This document shows, one piece after another, positions 17,303 through 26,008 of a stretch of 45,419 bases of DNA (position 1 is its first letter; the number at the start of each line of letters is the position of its first letter). Below the pieces are notes generated by a model. It was not told the DNA's origin and searched no databases. It was given only the letters and a program-made list of their open reading frames with translations. The DNA is from an uncultured Lachnospiraceae bacterium (lineage in GTDB: Bacteria; Bacillota; Clostridia; Lachnospirales; Lachnospiraceae). The DNA is taken from positions 1 to 45,419 of the forward strand of contig CADBEN010000016.1 of NCBI GenBank assembly GCA_902793685.1, given 5' to 3'. The position numbers were made by a program, and so were the translations under genes.

Positions 17303-18184
17303 ATGCACGATTATGTGATCTTTGTCGATACTTCCGCGGATATCGATCCCGCCTACGCGGCTGCAAATGACATCCGCTTTGTTCCCATGCACTACACCCT
17401 CGGCAGTGAAGACCGCTGCTGCAGCCATATGGAGGATGATGACCTCCTGAAGCGCTTCTACGACGGCCAGCGGAAGGGCGACCTGACACAGACCAGCCAG
17501 ATCACCCCCAGCGTCTACCTCGACCTCTTCGCTCCCATTCTTGCGGAGGGACGTTCCATCATCTATCTCTCCCTGTCCAGCGGTCTCACCAAGACCTTCG
17601 ACAATGTGCTGGTGGCAAAGCAGGAGCTGGATGAGGAATATCCGGCGGCCAAGCTTTACCCGGTGGATTCCCTGCAGGCGACCGGCGGGATCGCTCTTCT
17701 GGCGGAGAAGGCCGTCGAGAACCGGGCGGCCGGCATGAGCGCCGCTGACAATGCGGCATTCCTCGCGGACGCGGCTCATAAAGTCTGCCTTTGCGTCATG
17801 GTGGACGATCTTATGTACCTGAAGCGCGGCGGACGCTGCCCTGCGACCACGGCTGTCCTCGGCACCATGCTGAACGTGAAGCCGATCCTGATCATCGCGG
17901 ACGACGGCACCCTGGCCACCATCAACAAGAAACGCGGCGAGAAGCTGGCGCTGAAGGAGCTCCTGACCCAGTACATGAACGCGCGGGACGCTTCCCTCGG
18001 AAACCGGTGCTACCTGACCCATGCAGACTGCCGCGGCAGGGCAGAGACCCTGGCCGGCATGATCAAGACAGAGAACCCGGACGCGGACATCACCATCATG
18101 GGTGAAAGCCCGATCATCGGCGCCCACACCGGCCCCGGCACCATCCTCATCACCTTCTGGGGCGACCGCAGCAAACTGAAGTAA
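17303..18184 (+). CDS. DegV family fatty-acid-binding protein
   Basis: This 293-residue cytoplasmic protein has the DegV fold: FVDTSADI at the N-terminus, QTSQITPSVY (the lipid-head-group Thr/Ser motif), YLSLSSGLTKTFDN, and the second-domain motif DLMYLKRGGRCPATTAVLGTMLNVKP. DegV proteins bind a fatty acid and can act as FakB-type partners of fatty acid kinase; the kinase is not in the window. The gene is monocistronic, with a promoter at 17214-17242 and a terminator right after the stop. Confidence 0.88.
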   Translation: MHDYVIFVDTSADIDPAYAAANDIRFVPMHYTLGSEDRCCSHMEDDDLLKRFYDGQRKGDLTQTSQITPSVYLDLFAPILAEGRSIIYLSLSSGLTKTFDNVLVAKQELDEEYPAAKLYPVDSLQATGGIALLAEKAVENRAAGMSAADNAAFLADAAHKVCLCVMVDDLMYLKRGGRCPATTAVLGTMLNVKPILIIADDGTLATINKKRGEKLALKELLTQYMNARDASLGNRCYLTHADCRGRAETLAGMIKTENPDADITIMGESPIIGAHTGPGTILITFWGDRSKLK

Positions 18185-18187
18185 CTT

Positions 18188-18218
18188 AAAGGGACCAGAC
18201 CGAAGTCTGGTCCCTTTT
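18188..18218. terminator. Bidirectional terminator
   Basis: A perfect 13-bp stem (18188-18200 with 18205-18217) has a CGAA loop, with AAA on the left and TTTT on the right. It ends the DegV transcript and can also end the minus-strand transcript from the AraC side. Confidence 0.9.
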
Positions 18219-18220
18219 GA

Positions 18221-18628
18221 TTACTGCCAGCCCGCGGGCAGGTATGCCGCGGTGGCCGCGATCATGTCGTCGATAAGCTTTCGGAGCTGAGCAGCGTCGG
18301 TGCACTTCGCTGCGGTATTCGGGTCGTTCCGGAAGGCCTCGAGCAGCAGGTCCCGGTCGAAGGTCTCTGCCGCCTTCAGAGTCCGGAAGTGATTCTCCGT
18401 GTGGGGCTGCACCAGCTTCCGGATCTCCTCCGGAAGGGCGCGGATCATTCCGCCGGGTCCTGCCGTATCGCCCACGGACTGCCAGATATTGAGCCGCTCC
18501 GGAAGATGCACATCCGCCTCCATCTCGTCAAAGGTGCCCGGAAGGATGGAGATCACCACGAAGTCCGCCCCGGTCAGGGCTTCCTCCAGGGTCTCCGCGA
18601 CTGTGTAATTCCAGTGTCCCTTCGTGTC
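18221..18628 (-). pseudogene. Remnant of a glycoside hydrolase family 4 enzyme
   Basis: About 136 codons remain of a roughly 440-residue NAD-dependent alpha-glucosidase/galactosidase type enzyme. The frame opens inside the protein with GHWNYTVAETLEEALTGADF, then VVISILPGTFDEMEAD and SVGDTAGPGGMIRAL, all family 4 signatures. It then jumps to a C-terminal segment, HFRTLKAAETFDRDLL, and ends at 18221. The N-terminal NAD-binding part and the central catalytic part are gone. Its 5-prime edge is fused to the end of the AraC gene around 18630-18650. Two deletions are implied. Confidence 0.65.
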
Positions 18629-19482
18629 CGGTCCCTTTCTCCGGACCGGCTTTTTCTGTATCCGGTCGGCGTCACGCCGTACCGCTTTTTAAACACATCC
18701 TTGAAATAATTGCCGTCGGAAAACCCGCAGCGGAGCGCGATCTCCGTGACGGAGCTGTCCGTGCTGAGCAGTTCCAGCGCCGCTTCCTTCAGACGCAGGA
18801 AGGTCAGGTATTCGTGGACTCCGGTTCCTGTGGCCTGCCGGAATTTCCTGCTCAGATAGTTGGGACTGAGGCCCGCCGCCTTCGCGATCTCCGCGGCAGT
18901 CACCTCCCGGCGGTAATTCTCCCGCATGAATACCGCCGCTGCCACGACCTGCCGGTCCGTCGTATGGATGTCCTCCGGCAGTTCCTCGGACACGCTGCCG
19001 ACGCGGCTCATCACGAGAAGCAGTTCCTGCAGGCGGATCCGCAGAAGCATGTCCGCATAGGCGTCTCCGATCCGCTCCTCGCCCAGCATCCGGCCAAACA
19101 GTGCGGAGATCTGGCTCCGGGAAAATTCCGGGATCCTGACGAAACGCATCTCACGGAAAAAGTTCTCTCCGCCGGGCAGCAGCGCCACGACAGCATCGTC
19201 CGCGTCCTCCCGCCGGAAATAGACGGTGCTGCGGCGGCAGGGACCATAGAGATAGCGCGTGTAATGGAGGAGCTGAGGCGGGATCAGCAGAAGATCGCCG
19301 CTGTGAAGATCCAGCATGGCATCGCCCAGGAAAAAGCGGCAGGCGCCCTGCTCCAGATAATAGATCTCATAATAAGCGTGGCAGTGATTCGCAGGCATGA
19401 CAAAATCACCGTTCCGAAGAAAACTGTCCGTGTAAACACGGGTGATGTTCCCATCCCTGAGTCTCTCGTCTCCCGACATCAT
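18574..19482 (-). CDS. AraC family regulator with cupin sensor
   Basis: The protein has 302 residues. The N-terminal half is a cupin sugar-sensing domain (CHAYYEIYYLEQG, LHSGDLLLIPPQLLHY). The C-terminal half has two helix-turn-helix units (VTAAEIAKAAGLSPNYLSRKF and SVTEIALRCGFSDGNYFKDVF) ending with the family motif GVTPTGYRKS. The last 24 residues after YRKS are odd: they read the DNA of the adjoining glycosidase remnant in another frame. The original stop was probably lost in the deletion that created this junction. DNA-binding parts are intact, so it may still work. Confidence 0.85.
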   Translation of the reverse strand: MMSGDERLRDGNITRVYTDSFLRNGDFVMPANHCHAYYEIYYLEQGACRFFLGDAMLDLHSGDLLLIPPQLLHYTRYLYGPCRRSTVYFRREDADDAVVALLPGGENFFREMRFVRIPEFSRSQISALFGRMLGEERIGDAYADMLLRIRLQELLLVMSRVGSVSEELPEDIHTTDRQVVAAAVFMRENYRREVTAAEIAKAAGLSPNYLSRKFRQATGTGVHEYLTFLRLKEAALELLSTDSSVTEIALRCGFSDGNYFKDVFKKRYGVTPTGYRKSRSGERDRTRRDTGITQSRRPWRKP

Positions 19483-19608
19483 ACGCCCTTCCTCCTTCTG
19501 AGTCGATCCTGTTGCAATTTCTGTATTTTATTCCGTTTTTACACAAATTACAGCAGAAAATGCGGATAATTTATTGTATCCTATTTTTGAAGGAATTAAC
19601 AGTCTAAC
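19483..19608. other. Divergent intergenic region between AraC gene and ADH remnant
   Basis: The DNA from 19510 to 19610 is AT-rich and must hold the AraC promoter on the minus strand and one for the rightward gene. TTACAG (19548-19553) with TATTGT (19572-19577), 18 bases apart, is a weak rightward candidate. No clear operator was recognised. Confidence 0.35.
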
Positions 19609-19803
19609 GTGCATTTTAATGTCGTTTTAACACAGGCCCTGCGAGTGTCCGGGGACGATGACCTGGCTGTCGGCGCCGCGGCAATTGAAAAAATTGCGGA
19701 ATTCTTCTATGATGAAATGGAGCTGCCGAAGACGCTCACTATCGAAAAGATCCTGACTGCCTGTAAGGAGTACAGATTTCATGAAGACCATCACCGGCTT
19801 TGA
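19609..19803 (+). pseudogene. C-terminal remnant of an iron-containing alcohol dehydrogenase (tentative)
   Basis: The 64-codon frame carries RVSGDDDLAVGAAAIEKIAEFFYDEMELPKTLT in two adjoining stretches. The pattern V-x-G-D-D, A-I-E, FF and LPxTL is that of the C-terminal helices of group III iron alcohol dehydrogenases. The approximately 330 residues that should precede it are missing, and the residues after KTLT do not match the family end. Its stop overlaps the start of the esterase gene. It is probably a deletion remnant; a short real gene is less likely. Confidence 0.4.
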
Positions 19804-20572
19804 AGACGCTCAGCTCATCCTGGATCCTGTCCCTGACTTTACCCCCACGGAGCGCGGGATCGTTCTCATCTGCCCCGGCGGCGGCTACCGCTGGCTCTCC
19901 GGCAGGGAGGACGCCCCGATCGCCCGGGCCTTTGCCCGTTACGGCTACCGGTCCGCCTTTCTCTGGTACACTGTGGATCAGGAGCCGCTGCTTCTGAAAC
20001 CGGTCCGTGAGGCAGCATGGGCCATAAACAGACTGCGGGAGTTTTATCCCGGGGAGCCGGTATATCTGCTGGGCTTTTCCGCCGGCGCCCACTGCGCGGC
20101 TTCCGTCTGTATCCGGAACGGTGTGCCCGACTGGAACGGAAACCCGGTCTTTGACCCGGTGAAGGTCGACCGGCTGATGCTGGCCTACCCGGTCATCACC
20201 GGCGGTCCCTTCGCCCATGAAGGAAGCTTCCGCACCCTGCTCGGAGACCCGGAGAGCTGGGATCCGGAGGAATACGCCCGTGCCCGCCGCTGGTTCAGCC
20301 TGGAGACCGACATCCCGTCCTCCATGCCGCCGGTCTTCCTCTGGCAGACCCAGCAGGACAACTCCGTGCCGGTCCAGAATTCCCTGCTGTTCGCCCAGAG
20401 TCTGGTCTCCGCCGAAGTTCCGCTGGAATACTATGTTTTTCCGAAGGGCATCCACGGCCTTTCTCTAGCCACTGACGAAGTGCAGGAGCCGGAAAAGGAC
20501 CGCATGAGTGATCCCCACGTAGCCCGCTGGTTCGACCTCATGATCGACTGGCTCCGGTATCCGCTGCCCTGA
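19781..20572 (+). CDS. Alpha/beta hydrolase, acetylxylan-esterase/BD-FAE type
   Basis: This 263-residue cytoplasmic esterase has an oxyanion-hole motif, CPGGGY, at 31-36, nucleophile elbow GFSAGAH with Ser100, acid in TQQDNSVP, and histidine in GIHGLSLA. The set matches the family of carbohydrate acetyl or feruloyl esterases used in plant-polysaccharide breakdown. It lies beside the uronate genes, convergent with kduD, so it could deacetylate imported pectin or xylan fragments (inference). TAAGGAG precedes the ATG at 19781. Confidence 0.82.
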   Translation: MKTITGFEDAQLILDPVPDFTPTERGIVLICPGGGYRWLSGREDAPIARAFARYGYRSAFLWYTVDQEPLLLKPVREAAWAINRLREFYPGEPVYLLGFSAGAHCAASVCIRNGVPDWNGNPVFDPVKVDRLMLAYPVITGGPFAHEGSFRTLLGDPESWDPEEYARARRWFSLETDIPSSMPPVFLWQTQQDNSVPVQNSLLFAQSLVSAEVPLEYYVFPKGIHGLSLATDEVQEPEKDRMSDPHVARWFDLMIDWLRYPLP

Positions 20573-20583
20573 GCGACGAACGG

Positions 20584-20621
20584 CACAAAAAGAACGCGGC
20601 TGCTGCCGCGTTCTTTTTGTG
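20584..20621. terminator. Bidirectional terminator
   Basis: A perfect 17-bp stem (20584-20600 with 20605-20621), loop TGCT, contains A5 on the left and T5 on the right. It separates the convergent esterase gene and the uronate operon. Confidence 0.9.
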
Positions 20622-20637
20622 TCAGGATCTGCCGGGC

Positions 20638-21435
20638 TTACGGCTGCTTGCCGATGTAGGCGAGAATGCCGCCGTCCACATAGAGAATGTGGCCGTTGAC
20701 GAAATCGGAAGCGTCCGATGCCAGGAACACTGCCGGCCCCATCAGGTCTTCCGGCGTGCCCCAGCGGCCGGCCGGGGTCTTCGACACGATGAACTGGTCG
20801 AAGGGATGACGGCTGCCGTCCGCCTGACGCTCCCGGAGCGGGGCGGTCTGCGGCGTCGCAATGTAACCGGGTCCGATGCCGTTGCACTGGATGTTGTACT
20901 CTCCGTACTCAGAGCAGATGTTTCTGGTGAGCATCTTCAGTCCGCCCTTCGCGGCTGCATAAGCGGAGACCGTCTCTCTGCCCAGCTCGCTCATCATAGA
21001 GCAGATGTTGATGATCTTTCCGTGGCCCTTCTTTATCATGCCCGGAATGACAGCCTTGGCGACGATGAACGGCGCCACCAGGTCGATGTCGATGACCTGG
21101 CGGAAATCGCTGCACTCCATCTCCGTCATCGGGATGCGCTTGATGATGCCCGCGTTGTTCACCAGAATATCGATGGTTCCCAGGTCCTTCTCGATGTCCG
21201 CGACCATCTGCTTCACCTGCTCTTCGTCGGTCACGTCACAGAAATAGCCCTTCGCGTCGATGCCCTTCTCCTTATAGGCTGCCAGCGCCTCGTCCATGTG
21301 CTTCTGTCCGCGGCAGTTGAACGCGATCTTCGCGCCTGCAGCCGCATAGGCCTCGGCGATAGCGAAACCGATTCCGTAGGCAGCGCCGGTGACCAGGGCG
21401 ACTTTGCCTTCCAGTGAGAACTTATTCATGTCCAT
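20638..21435 (-). CDS. kduD: Short-chain dehydrogenase, KduD / gluconate 5-dehydrogenase type
   Basis: This 265-residue NAD(P)-dependent SDR has the cofactor motif TGAAYGIG (16-23), NNAG near residue 93, and catalytic Ser146, Tyr159 and Lys163. Beside kduI it would reduce 2,5-diketo-3-deoxygluconate (DKII) to 2-keto-3-deoxygluconate; the sequence alone also fits gluconate 5-dehydrogenase. It is the last gene of the uxaA-uxaC-kduI-kduD transcription unit, 15 bases after kduI, and ends at a strong terminator. GGAG lies eight bases before the first ATG. Confidence 0.82.
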   Translation of the reverse strand: MDMNKFSLEGKVALVTGAAYGIGFAIAEAYAAAGAKIAFNCRGQKHMDEALAAYKEKGIDAKGYFCDVTDEEQVKQMVADIEKDLGTIDILVNNAGIIKRIPMTEMECSDFRQVIDIDLVAPFIVAKAVIPGMIKKGHGKIINICSMMSELGRETVSAYAAAKGGLKMLTRNICSEYGEYNIQCNGIGPGYIATPQTAPLRERQADGSRHPFDQFIVSKTPAGRWGTPEDLMGPAVFLASDASDFVNGHILYVDGGILAYIGKQP

Positions 21436-21450
21436 GTTTCATTCTCCTTC

Positions 21451-22296
21451 TTATCTGAGATCGGTATTCTCAATGTTGTCCATGTCGTCGAACTCCATGT
21501 TCTCGCCGCCCATGGCCCAGATAAAAGTATAGTTCGAAGTTCCGACGCCGCTGTGGATGCTCCAGGAGGGGCTGATGACGGCGTCATAATTGTGCATGAC
21601 GATGTGTCTGGTCTGAGTCGGCTCGCCGCACATGTGGAAGACCACCTGGCCTTCCGGGAGATCAAAGTAGGTGTAGATCTCCATGCGGCGCTCGTGGGTG
21701 TGGCTCGGCATGGTGTTCCAGTTGCTTCCCGGATCCAGGCAGGTCATGCCCATGCTCAGCTGGCATGTCTTCAGGACGTTCGGGTGGATGAACTGGTTGA
21801 TGGTGCGCTTGTTGCAGGTCTCCATGCTGCCCAGCGGCCGCTTCGCTGCCTCTTCGATGGTGATGAGCTTCGTCTCATAGCGGGTGTGGGCCGGCGCACT
21901 GACCATGTAAAACTTTGCGGGTGCGTTCTCATCCAGGCTCCGGAAAGTGACTTCCTTCGTGCCCTGGGTGATATACAGGCAGTCCTTGCGGTTCAGGTGA
22001 TACTCGGTGCCGTCCGCCTTGATGACGCCGGCGCCGTCGCCGATATTGAAGATGCCGATCTCACGGCGCTCCAGGAAGAACTTCGTTCCGAAGTTCGCCC
22101 AGATATCGATCCCCTTGTCGATGGAGACTTCCTCCTTCACCGGCATGCAGCCCAGGGTGACCATGCGGTCGATGTGGGAGTACACCGCGACGACCTCGTC
22201 CGCCTTGTAGAGACCGGTGATCAGGAATTCGTCCCGGGTCTCTTCCGTGGTATAGCGCTTGAAATCCTTCTGATTGCAGGAATATCTGATATCCAT
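21451..22296 (-). CDS. kduI: 5-dehydro-4-deoxy-D-glucuronate isomerase
   Basis: This 281-residue cytoplasmic zinc enzyme of the cupin fold converts 4-deoxy-5-ketouronate (DKI), formed from unsaturated uronates released by pectate or glycosaminoglycan lyases, to DKII. The metal ligands are visible as His199, His201, Glu206 (HTHERRMEIYTY) and His248 (WSIHSG). Length equals the E. coli enzyme. It follows a broken isomerase gene whose old 3-prime end carries its GAGGAG ribosome site. Confidence 0.94.
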   Translation of the reverse strand: MDIRYSCNQKDFKRYTTEETRDEFLITGLYKADEVVAVYSHIDRMVTLGCMPVKEEVSIDKGIDIWANFGTKFFLERREIGIFNIGDGAGVIKADGTEYHLNRKDCLYITQGTKEVTFRSLDENAPAKFYMVSAPAHTRYETKLITIEEAAKRPLGSMETCNKRTINQFIHPNVLKTCQLSMGMTCLDPGSNWNTMPSHTHERRMEIYTYFDLPEGQVVFHMCGEPTQTRHIVMHNYDAVISPSWSIHSGVGTSNYTFIWAMGGENMEFDDMDNIENTDLR

Positions 22297-22319
22297 TTGT
22301 TAAGTCTGCTCCTCTTGTC

Positions 22320-22852
22320 TGATGCAGTCGTTCAGCACCCCGGTCCGGGTTCCAGACGATGTGCTTCCACACCGGCTCGATGGCCATGGTCATGCCGTAG
22401 TGCTCGGCACATTCCACCACCGGTTCCAGGCCGCGGATGAAGCTCTGCAGGGCTTCCTTCCCGTGGGTGGCGGCATCGTACTTGTATTCGACGTTCGGCG
22501 TGCCGGTCTCCGTTCCGACCATCCCCGCGCCGCAGATCTTCGCGACCCGCATGCTGCCGTAGTAGCGTTCCTGCATTTCCGCAAGCTTTACCGGGTCCGG
22601 ATTCGCCAGGTTCAGATAGCACCCCAGCACCGCGATATCCAGACCCTCCTTCTGAAAGACCCGCTTCACATGCATCCCCAGGCCCTCGGTAAGGGCTCAT
22701 CCGTCAAAGACGGTCCCGGAGATCACCTTGGCCAAAGCCAGGTGCACACAGGAGAAACCTTCCTCCGCAGCGGTACGGGCCCGGGCTTCCATGGTCTTCA
22801 TCTCAGGCCCCAGGGCCGTATTCACATCGTGCAGTCTGATTCCGATCTGCAT
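22320..22852 (-). pseudogene. Sugar-phosphate isomerase/epimerase (TIM barrel), disrupted
   Basis: The frame starts at 22852 behind AGGAGG. It reads MQIGIRLHDVNTALG, then HLALAKVISGTVFDG, meets an in-frame TGA (22699-22697, codon 52), and resumes in the same frame with ALTEGLGMHVKRVFQKEG, GCYLNLANPD and MAIEPVWKHIVWNPD. After this (near 22340) the barrel is cut. The next bases read GVLNDCIRQEEQT-stop in another frame, plausibly the original C-terminus. So there is one nonsense codon and one deletion of about 100 or more codons. It lies between uxaC and kduI in their operon. The original role in uronate use is unknown. Confidence 0.75.
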
Positions 22853-22903
22853 GTTTTCCTCCTCACCGGGCTGCCGGAATTCCGGCAGCCCGGATCTTTA
22901 CTG

Positions 22904-24337
22904 TTACAGTCCGAAGTACCGCTCCGCATTCTTATAGGAAATACCCTCGACGATCTTCTTCAGGGAAGCCTCGTGGTTCGGATACTCACCGTTCTCGACC
23001 CAGTCGCCGATCAGGTTGCACATGATCCGGCGGAAGTAGTCGTGTCTGGTATAGGAAAGGAAGGAACGGGAGTCGGTCAGCATGCCGATGAAGTTTCCGA
23101 GAAGGCCGAGGTTCGCAAGAGTCTTCATCTGGGACTCCATGCCGCTCTTCGTATCCTGGAACCACCATGCGGAGCCGAGCTGGATCTTGCCCGGGATCTC
23201 GTCGGACTGGAAACAGCCGAGCAGCGTGCCTAGCTGGTCATTGTCCGCTGGATTCAGGGAGTACAGAATGGTCTTCGGGCACTCGCCGGTGGCATCCAGC
23301 GCGCTCAGGAATTCCGCGATGCTGGTGCCGCAGGTGTTCTGCGCGATCATGTCGAAGCCGGTGTCCGGTCCCATCTTCGCGTACATGCGGGCATTCGCGT
23401 TTCTCCAGCAGGAGTAGTGCAGCTGCATCGCGATGTTCAGACGGTGATAATCCTTGCCGAGCTGCATCAGGATCGCGGTCTGGTATCCCTCAGCCTCCTC
23501 GACGGTCACAGCCTCGCCGCGCATCGCTTTCGCGAACGCCGCGTCCTGCGCCTCCTCGGAGATCATGCGGAACGGGATATAGTCGAGACCATGGTCGCTG
23601 GCGCGGCATCCCATCTTCGCGAAGAACTCGATGCGCTCGGTCAGGGCTGCCTTCACCTCTGCTACAGTCTTCAGCTCCTTCTTGCCGACGCTCTCAGCCA
23701 GCTTGCCGATGTACTCCGCGAAGCCCGGCTTGGAAATGTTGATGGCTTTGTCGGGGCGGAAGGACGGGCAGACCTTGACCTTGATGGACGGATCTTCGGC
23801 AATCTTCTTATGCCATTCCAGGCTGTCGATCGGATCGTCGGTGGTTCCGACCATCTCCACATTTGCCTTCTCCATCAGGCCGCGGACCGTGAAGGACGGA
23901 TCGTTCTGCAGCTTGTCGTTGACGAAATTCCAGCAGTCTTCCGCAGTCTCCACCGTGAGAGGCTTGTCATAACCGAAGAAATAGCGGAGTTCCAGGTTGG
24001 ACCAGTGGTACATCGGGTTGCCGATGGCCATTTCCAGAGCTTCAACGAACTTCATGAAACGCTCGAAGGCCGGCTTGTTCCCGGTCACGTAATCCTCGGA
24101 AACACCGTTGGAGCGCATGACGCGCCACTTGTAATGATCGCCGAAGTACGTCCCGTCCGGATTCTCTCCGCCGAGCCACACCTGGACGATGTTGTCGAAC
24201 TTCCGGTTCTCATAGATCTCCTGCGGGGAAATGTGGCAGTGGTAATCCACCAGCGGCTTTCCGGCCGCGTACTCCGCGTAGAGGTGCTTCGCAGTCTCGG
24301 TATTCAGAAGAAAATCCTTGTCCATAAATGCTTTCAT
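22904..24337 (-). CDS. uxaC: Glucuronate (uronate) isomerase
   Basis: The 477 residues are full length for UxaC. It isomerises D-glucuronate to D-fructuronate and D-galacturonate to D-tagaturonate in the cytoplasm. Signatures include PLVDYHCHISPQEI at the N-terminus (metal-binding HCH of the amidohydrolase fold), TTDDPIDSLEWH, CRASDHGLDY and SYTRHDYFRRI. GGAG stands 11 bases before the ATG. A TATAAT at 24395-24390 upstream may add a promoter inside the operon. Confidence 0.96.
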   Translation of the reverse strand: MKAFMDKDFLLNTETAKHLYAEYAAGKPLVDYHCHISPQEIYENRKFDNIVQVWLGGENPDGTYFGDHYKWRVMRSNGVSEDYVTGNKPAFERFMKFVEALEMAIGNPMYHWSNLELRYFFGYDKPLTVETAEDCWNFVNDKLQNDPSFTVRGLMEKANVEMVGTTDDPIDSLEWHKKIAEDPSIKVKVCPSFRPDKAINISKPGFAEYIGKLAESVGKKELKTVAEVKAALTERIEFFAKMGCRASDHGLDYIPFRMISEEAQDAAFAKAMRGEAVTVEEAEGYQTAILMQLGKDYHRLNIAMQLHYSCWRNANARMYAKMGPDTGFDMIAQNTCGTSIAEFLSALDATGECPKTILYSLNPADNDQLGTLLGCFQSDEIPGKIQLGSAWWFQDTKSGMESQMKTLANLGLLGNFIGMLTDSRSFLSYTRHDYFRRIMCNLIGDWVENGEYPNHEASLKKIVEGISYKNAERYFGL

Positions 24338-24389
24338 TTCGGTTTGTTCTCCTCTCTGTATGTATGTTTATATTGCATAAGTTGTTACT

Positions 24390-24395
24390 ATTATA
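24390..24395 (-). promoter_or_regulatory. Possible internal -10 before uxaC
   Basis: The minus strand reads TATAAT at 24395-24390, 53 bases before the uxaC start. No good -35 is seen at 16-18 bases. The 130-base gap between uxaA and uxaC makes an internal promoter plausible. Confidence 0.35.
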
Positions 24396-24468
24396 CTGCT
24401 TTTTGCTTCTCTCAGGATAACCCTGAGGTCATGAACACTGAAGATCTGTCCCTTTTGTCCAGTCTGAT

Positions 24469-25953
24469 TTACAGGGTCACACCCTGCCTGAAGATGGCCA
24501 TGTCGTGACAGCCGGCCTCCTCGGATTTCACCGTTCTTCCGGAGGCAGTCTCGATCACCCGGTCGAACAGCTCCCGGGCCAGGACGTCGGGATCCTCGTC
24601 CTCCGTGACCAGCGTCCCGCAGTTAAAGTCGATCCAGTCCGGCTTCTTCTCCGCCAGCAGGGAATTGCTGGAGATCTTCATGGTCGGGACCGGACTCGCG
24701 AAGGGGGTACCCCGTCCTGTGGTGAAGAGGACCATATGGGCGCCCGCCGCTGCCAGTGCGGTGGAGGCCACCAGGTCGTTGCCCGGCGCGCTGAGAAGGT
24801 TCAGTCCCTTCCTCCGGACCTGGTCTCCATAGGCCAGAACGCCGGACACCGGCGCACTGCCTGACTTCTGCGTGCAGCCCAGGGACTTGTCTTCCAGTGT
24901 CGAGATCCCGCCCTTCTTGTTGCCCGGCGACGGATTTTCGTAGATCGTCTGGCCGTGGCGCATGAAGTAATCCTTGAACCCGTTGACCAGCTTTACCGTA
25001 TCCTCAAAGACCTTCTCGTTAATGCAGCGGTTCATAAGCAGTGTCTCCGCGCCGAACATCTCAGGAACCTCCGTGAGGATGGTCGTGCCGCCGCGGGCGA
25101 TCAGAAGATCCGAGAACCTGCCCACCGTGGGGTTCGCGGTGATTCCGGACAGCCCGTCCGATCCGCCGCACTTCATGCCGATGACCAGTTCGCTGCAGCT
25201 GACCGGTTCCCGCTGGAACCTTCCCGCATACTCTGCCAGCTCTCCGATCAGCTCCAAAGCGTCTCCGACCTCGTTCCGGGACTCCTGACAGACCAGGAAC
25301 CGGATCCGCCCGGGATCATATTCCCCGAGATATCCCTTCAGTACGTCGATGTTCGAGTTCTCACACCCGAGTCCCAGCACCAGGACGCCGCCCGCATTGG
25401 GATGCCGGATCAGATCCGCGAGAATGGTCCGTGTGTTCTCCTGATCGTCTCCCATCTGGGAACAGCCATAAGGATGGGGGAAGGCCTTCACCGCCTCGAT
25501 CGTGCCGGTCACATATCTTTGAGCTTTCCGCTCGATGGCGCCGGCAACGCTGTTGACACAGCCCACCGTGGGGATGATCCATATCTCATTGCGGATTCCG
25601 ACGCTTCCGTCTTTTCTGCGGTAACCGCGGAAGAAACATTCATCTGCCGGAGCCAGCGGAAGCGCCTTGGGCGAATAAGAGTATTCCAGCACTTCTCCGA
25701 GGCCGGTCTTCAGATTGTGGATGTGGATCCAGGCTCCCGCGGGGATTGCTTCCTTCGCGATGCCAATAGGCGCGTTGTACTTGATGACCGGCTGACCTGC
25801 CGCGATATCGGTCAGGGCGAACTTGTGTCCCTGGGGAATATCCTCAAGAAGTCTGACCGTATCTTCCCCGATCCGGACAACGGTACCCTTCGGCAGGGGC
25901 GAAAGTGCGACTGCTGCCAGGTCGTTCGGATGGATCTGGATATATCGCTTCAT
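24469..25953 (-). CDS. uxaA: Altronate dehydratase
   Basis: This 494-residue enzyme dehydrates D-altronate to 2-keto-3-deoxygluconate in galacturonate breakdown. An N-terminal SAF domain (residues 1-95) precedes the large catalytic domain with RNEIWIIPTVGCVN, HPYGCSQMGDD, GLGCENSN and GMKCGGSDG. The conserved cysteines are those expected for the iron-dependent family. The length equals E. coli UxaA. AAGGAGG precedes the ATG. It is the first gene of the operon, behind the LacI-type palindrome. The partner UxaB (tagaturonate reductase) is not in the window. Confidence 0.95.
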   Translation of the reverse strand: MKRYIQIHPNDLAAVALSPLPKGTVVRIGEDTVRLLEDIPQGHKFALTDIAAGQPVIKYNAPIGIAKEAIPAGAWIHIHNLKTGLGEVLEYSYSPKALPLAPADECFFRGYRRKDGSVGIRNEIWIIPTVGCVNSVAGAIERKAQRYVTGTIEAVKAFPHPYGCSQMGDDQENTRTILADLIRHPNAGGVLVLGLGCENSNIDVLKGYLGEYDPGRIRFLVCQESRNEVGDALELIGELAEYAGRFQREPVSCSELVIGMKCGGSDGLSGITANPTVGRFSDLLIARGGTTILTEVPEMFGAETLLMNRCINEKVFEDTVKLVNGFKDYFMRHGQTIYENPSPGNKKGGISTLEDKSLGCTQKSGSAPVSGVLAYGDQVRRKGLNLLSAPGNDLVASTALAAAGAHMVLFTTGRGTPFASPVPTMKISSNSLLAEKKPDWIDFNCGTLVTEDEDPDVLARELFDRVIETASGRTVKSEEAGCHDMAIFRQGVTL

Positions 25954-26008
25954 CAGGTCCTCCTTCCAAGTGACAAGATGTTACTGAGAGGTTGTCAAAA
26001 ATGCGCAG

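Noticed and set aside
22061-22675. A 204-residue protein starting at 22675 and overlapping kduI
   Set aside because: Only its first part is the isomerase; after about 22340 it reads kduI DNA in the wrong frame.
22697-22699. TGA as a selenocysteine codon in the sugar isomerase
   Set aside because: The family has no known catalytic Cys/Sec at this place, no convincing SECIS-like hairpin follows, and the gene is also truncated downstream, so a nonsense mutation is simpler.
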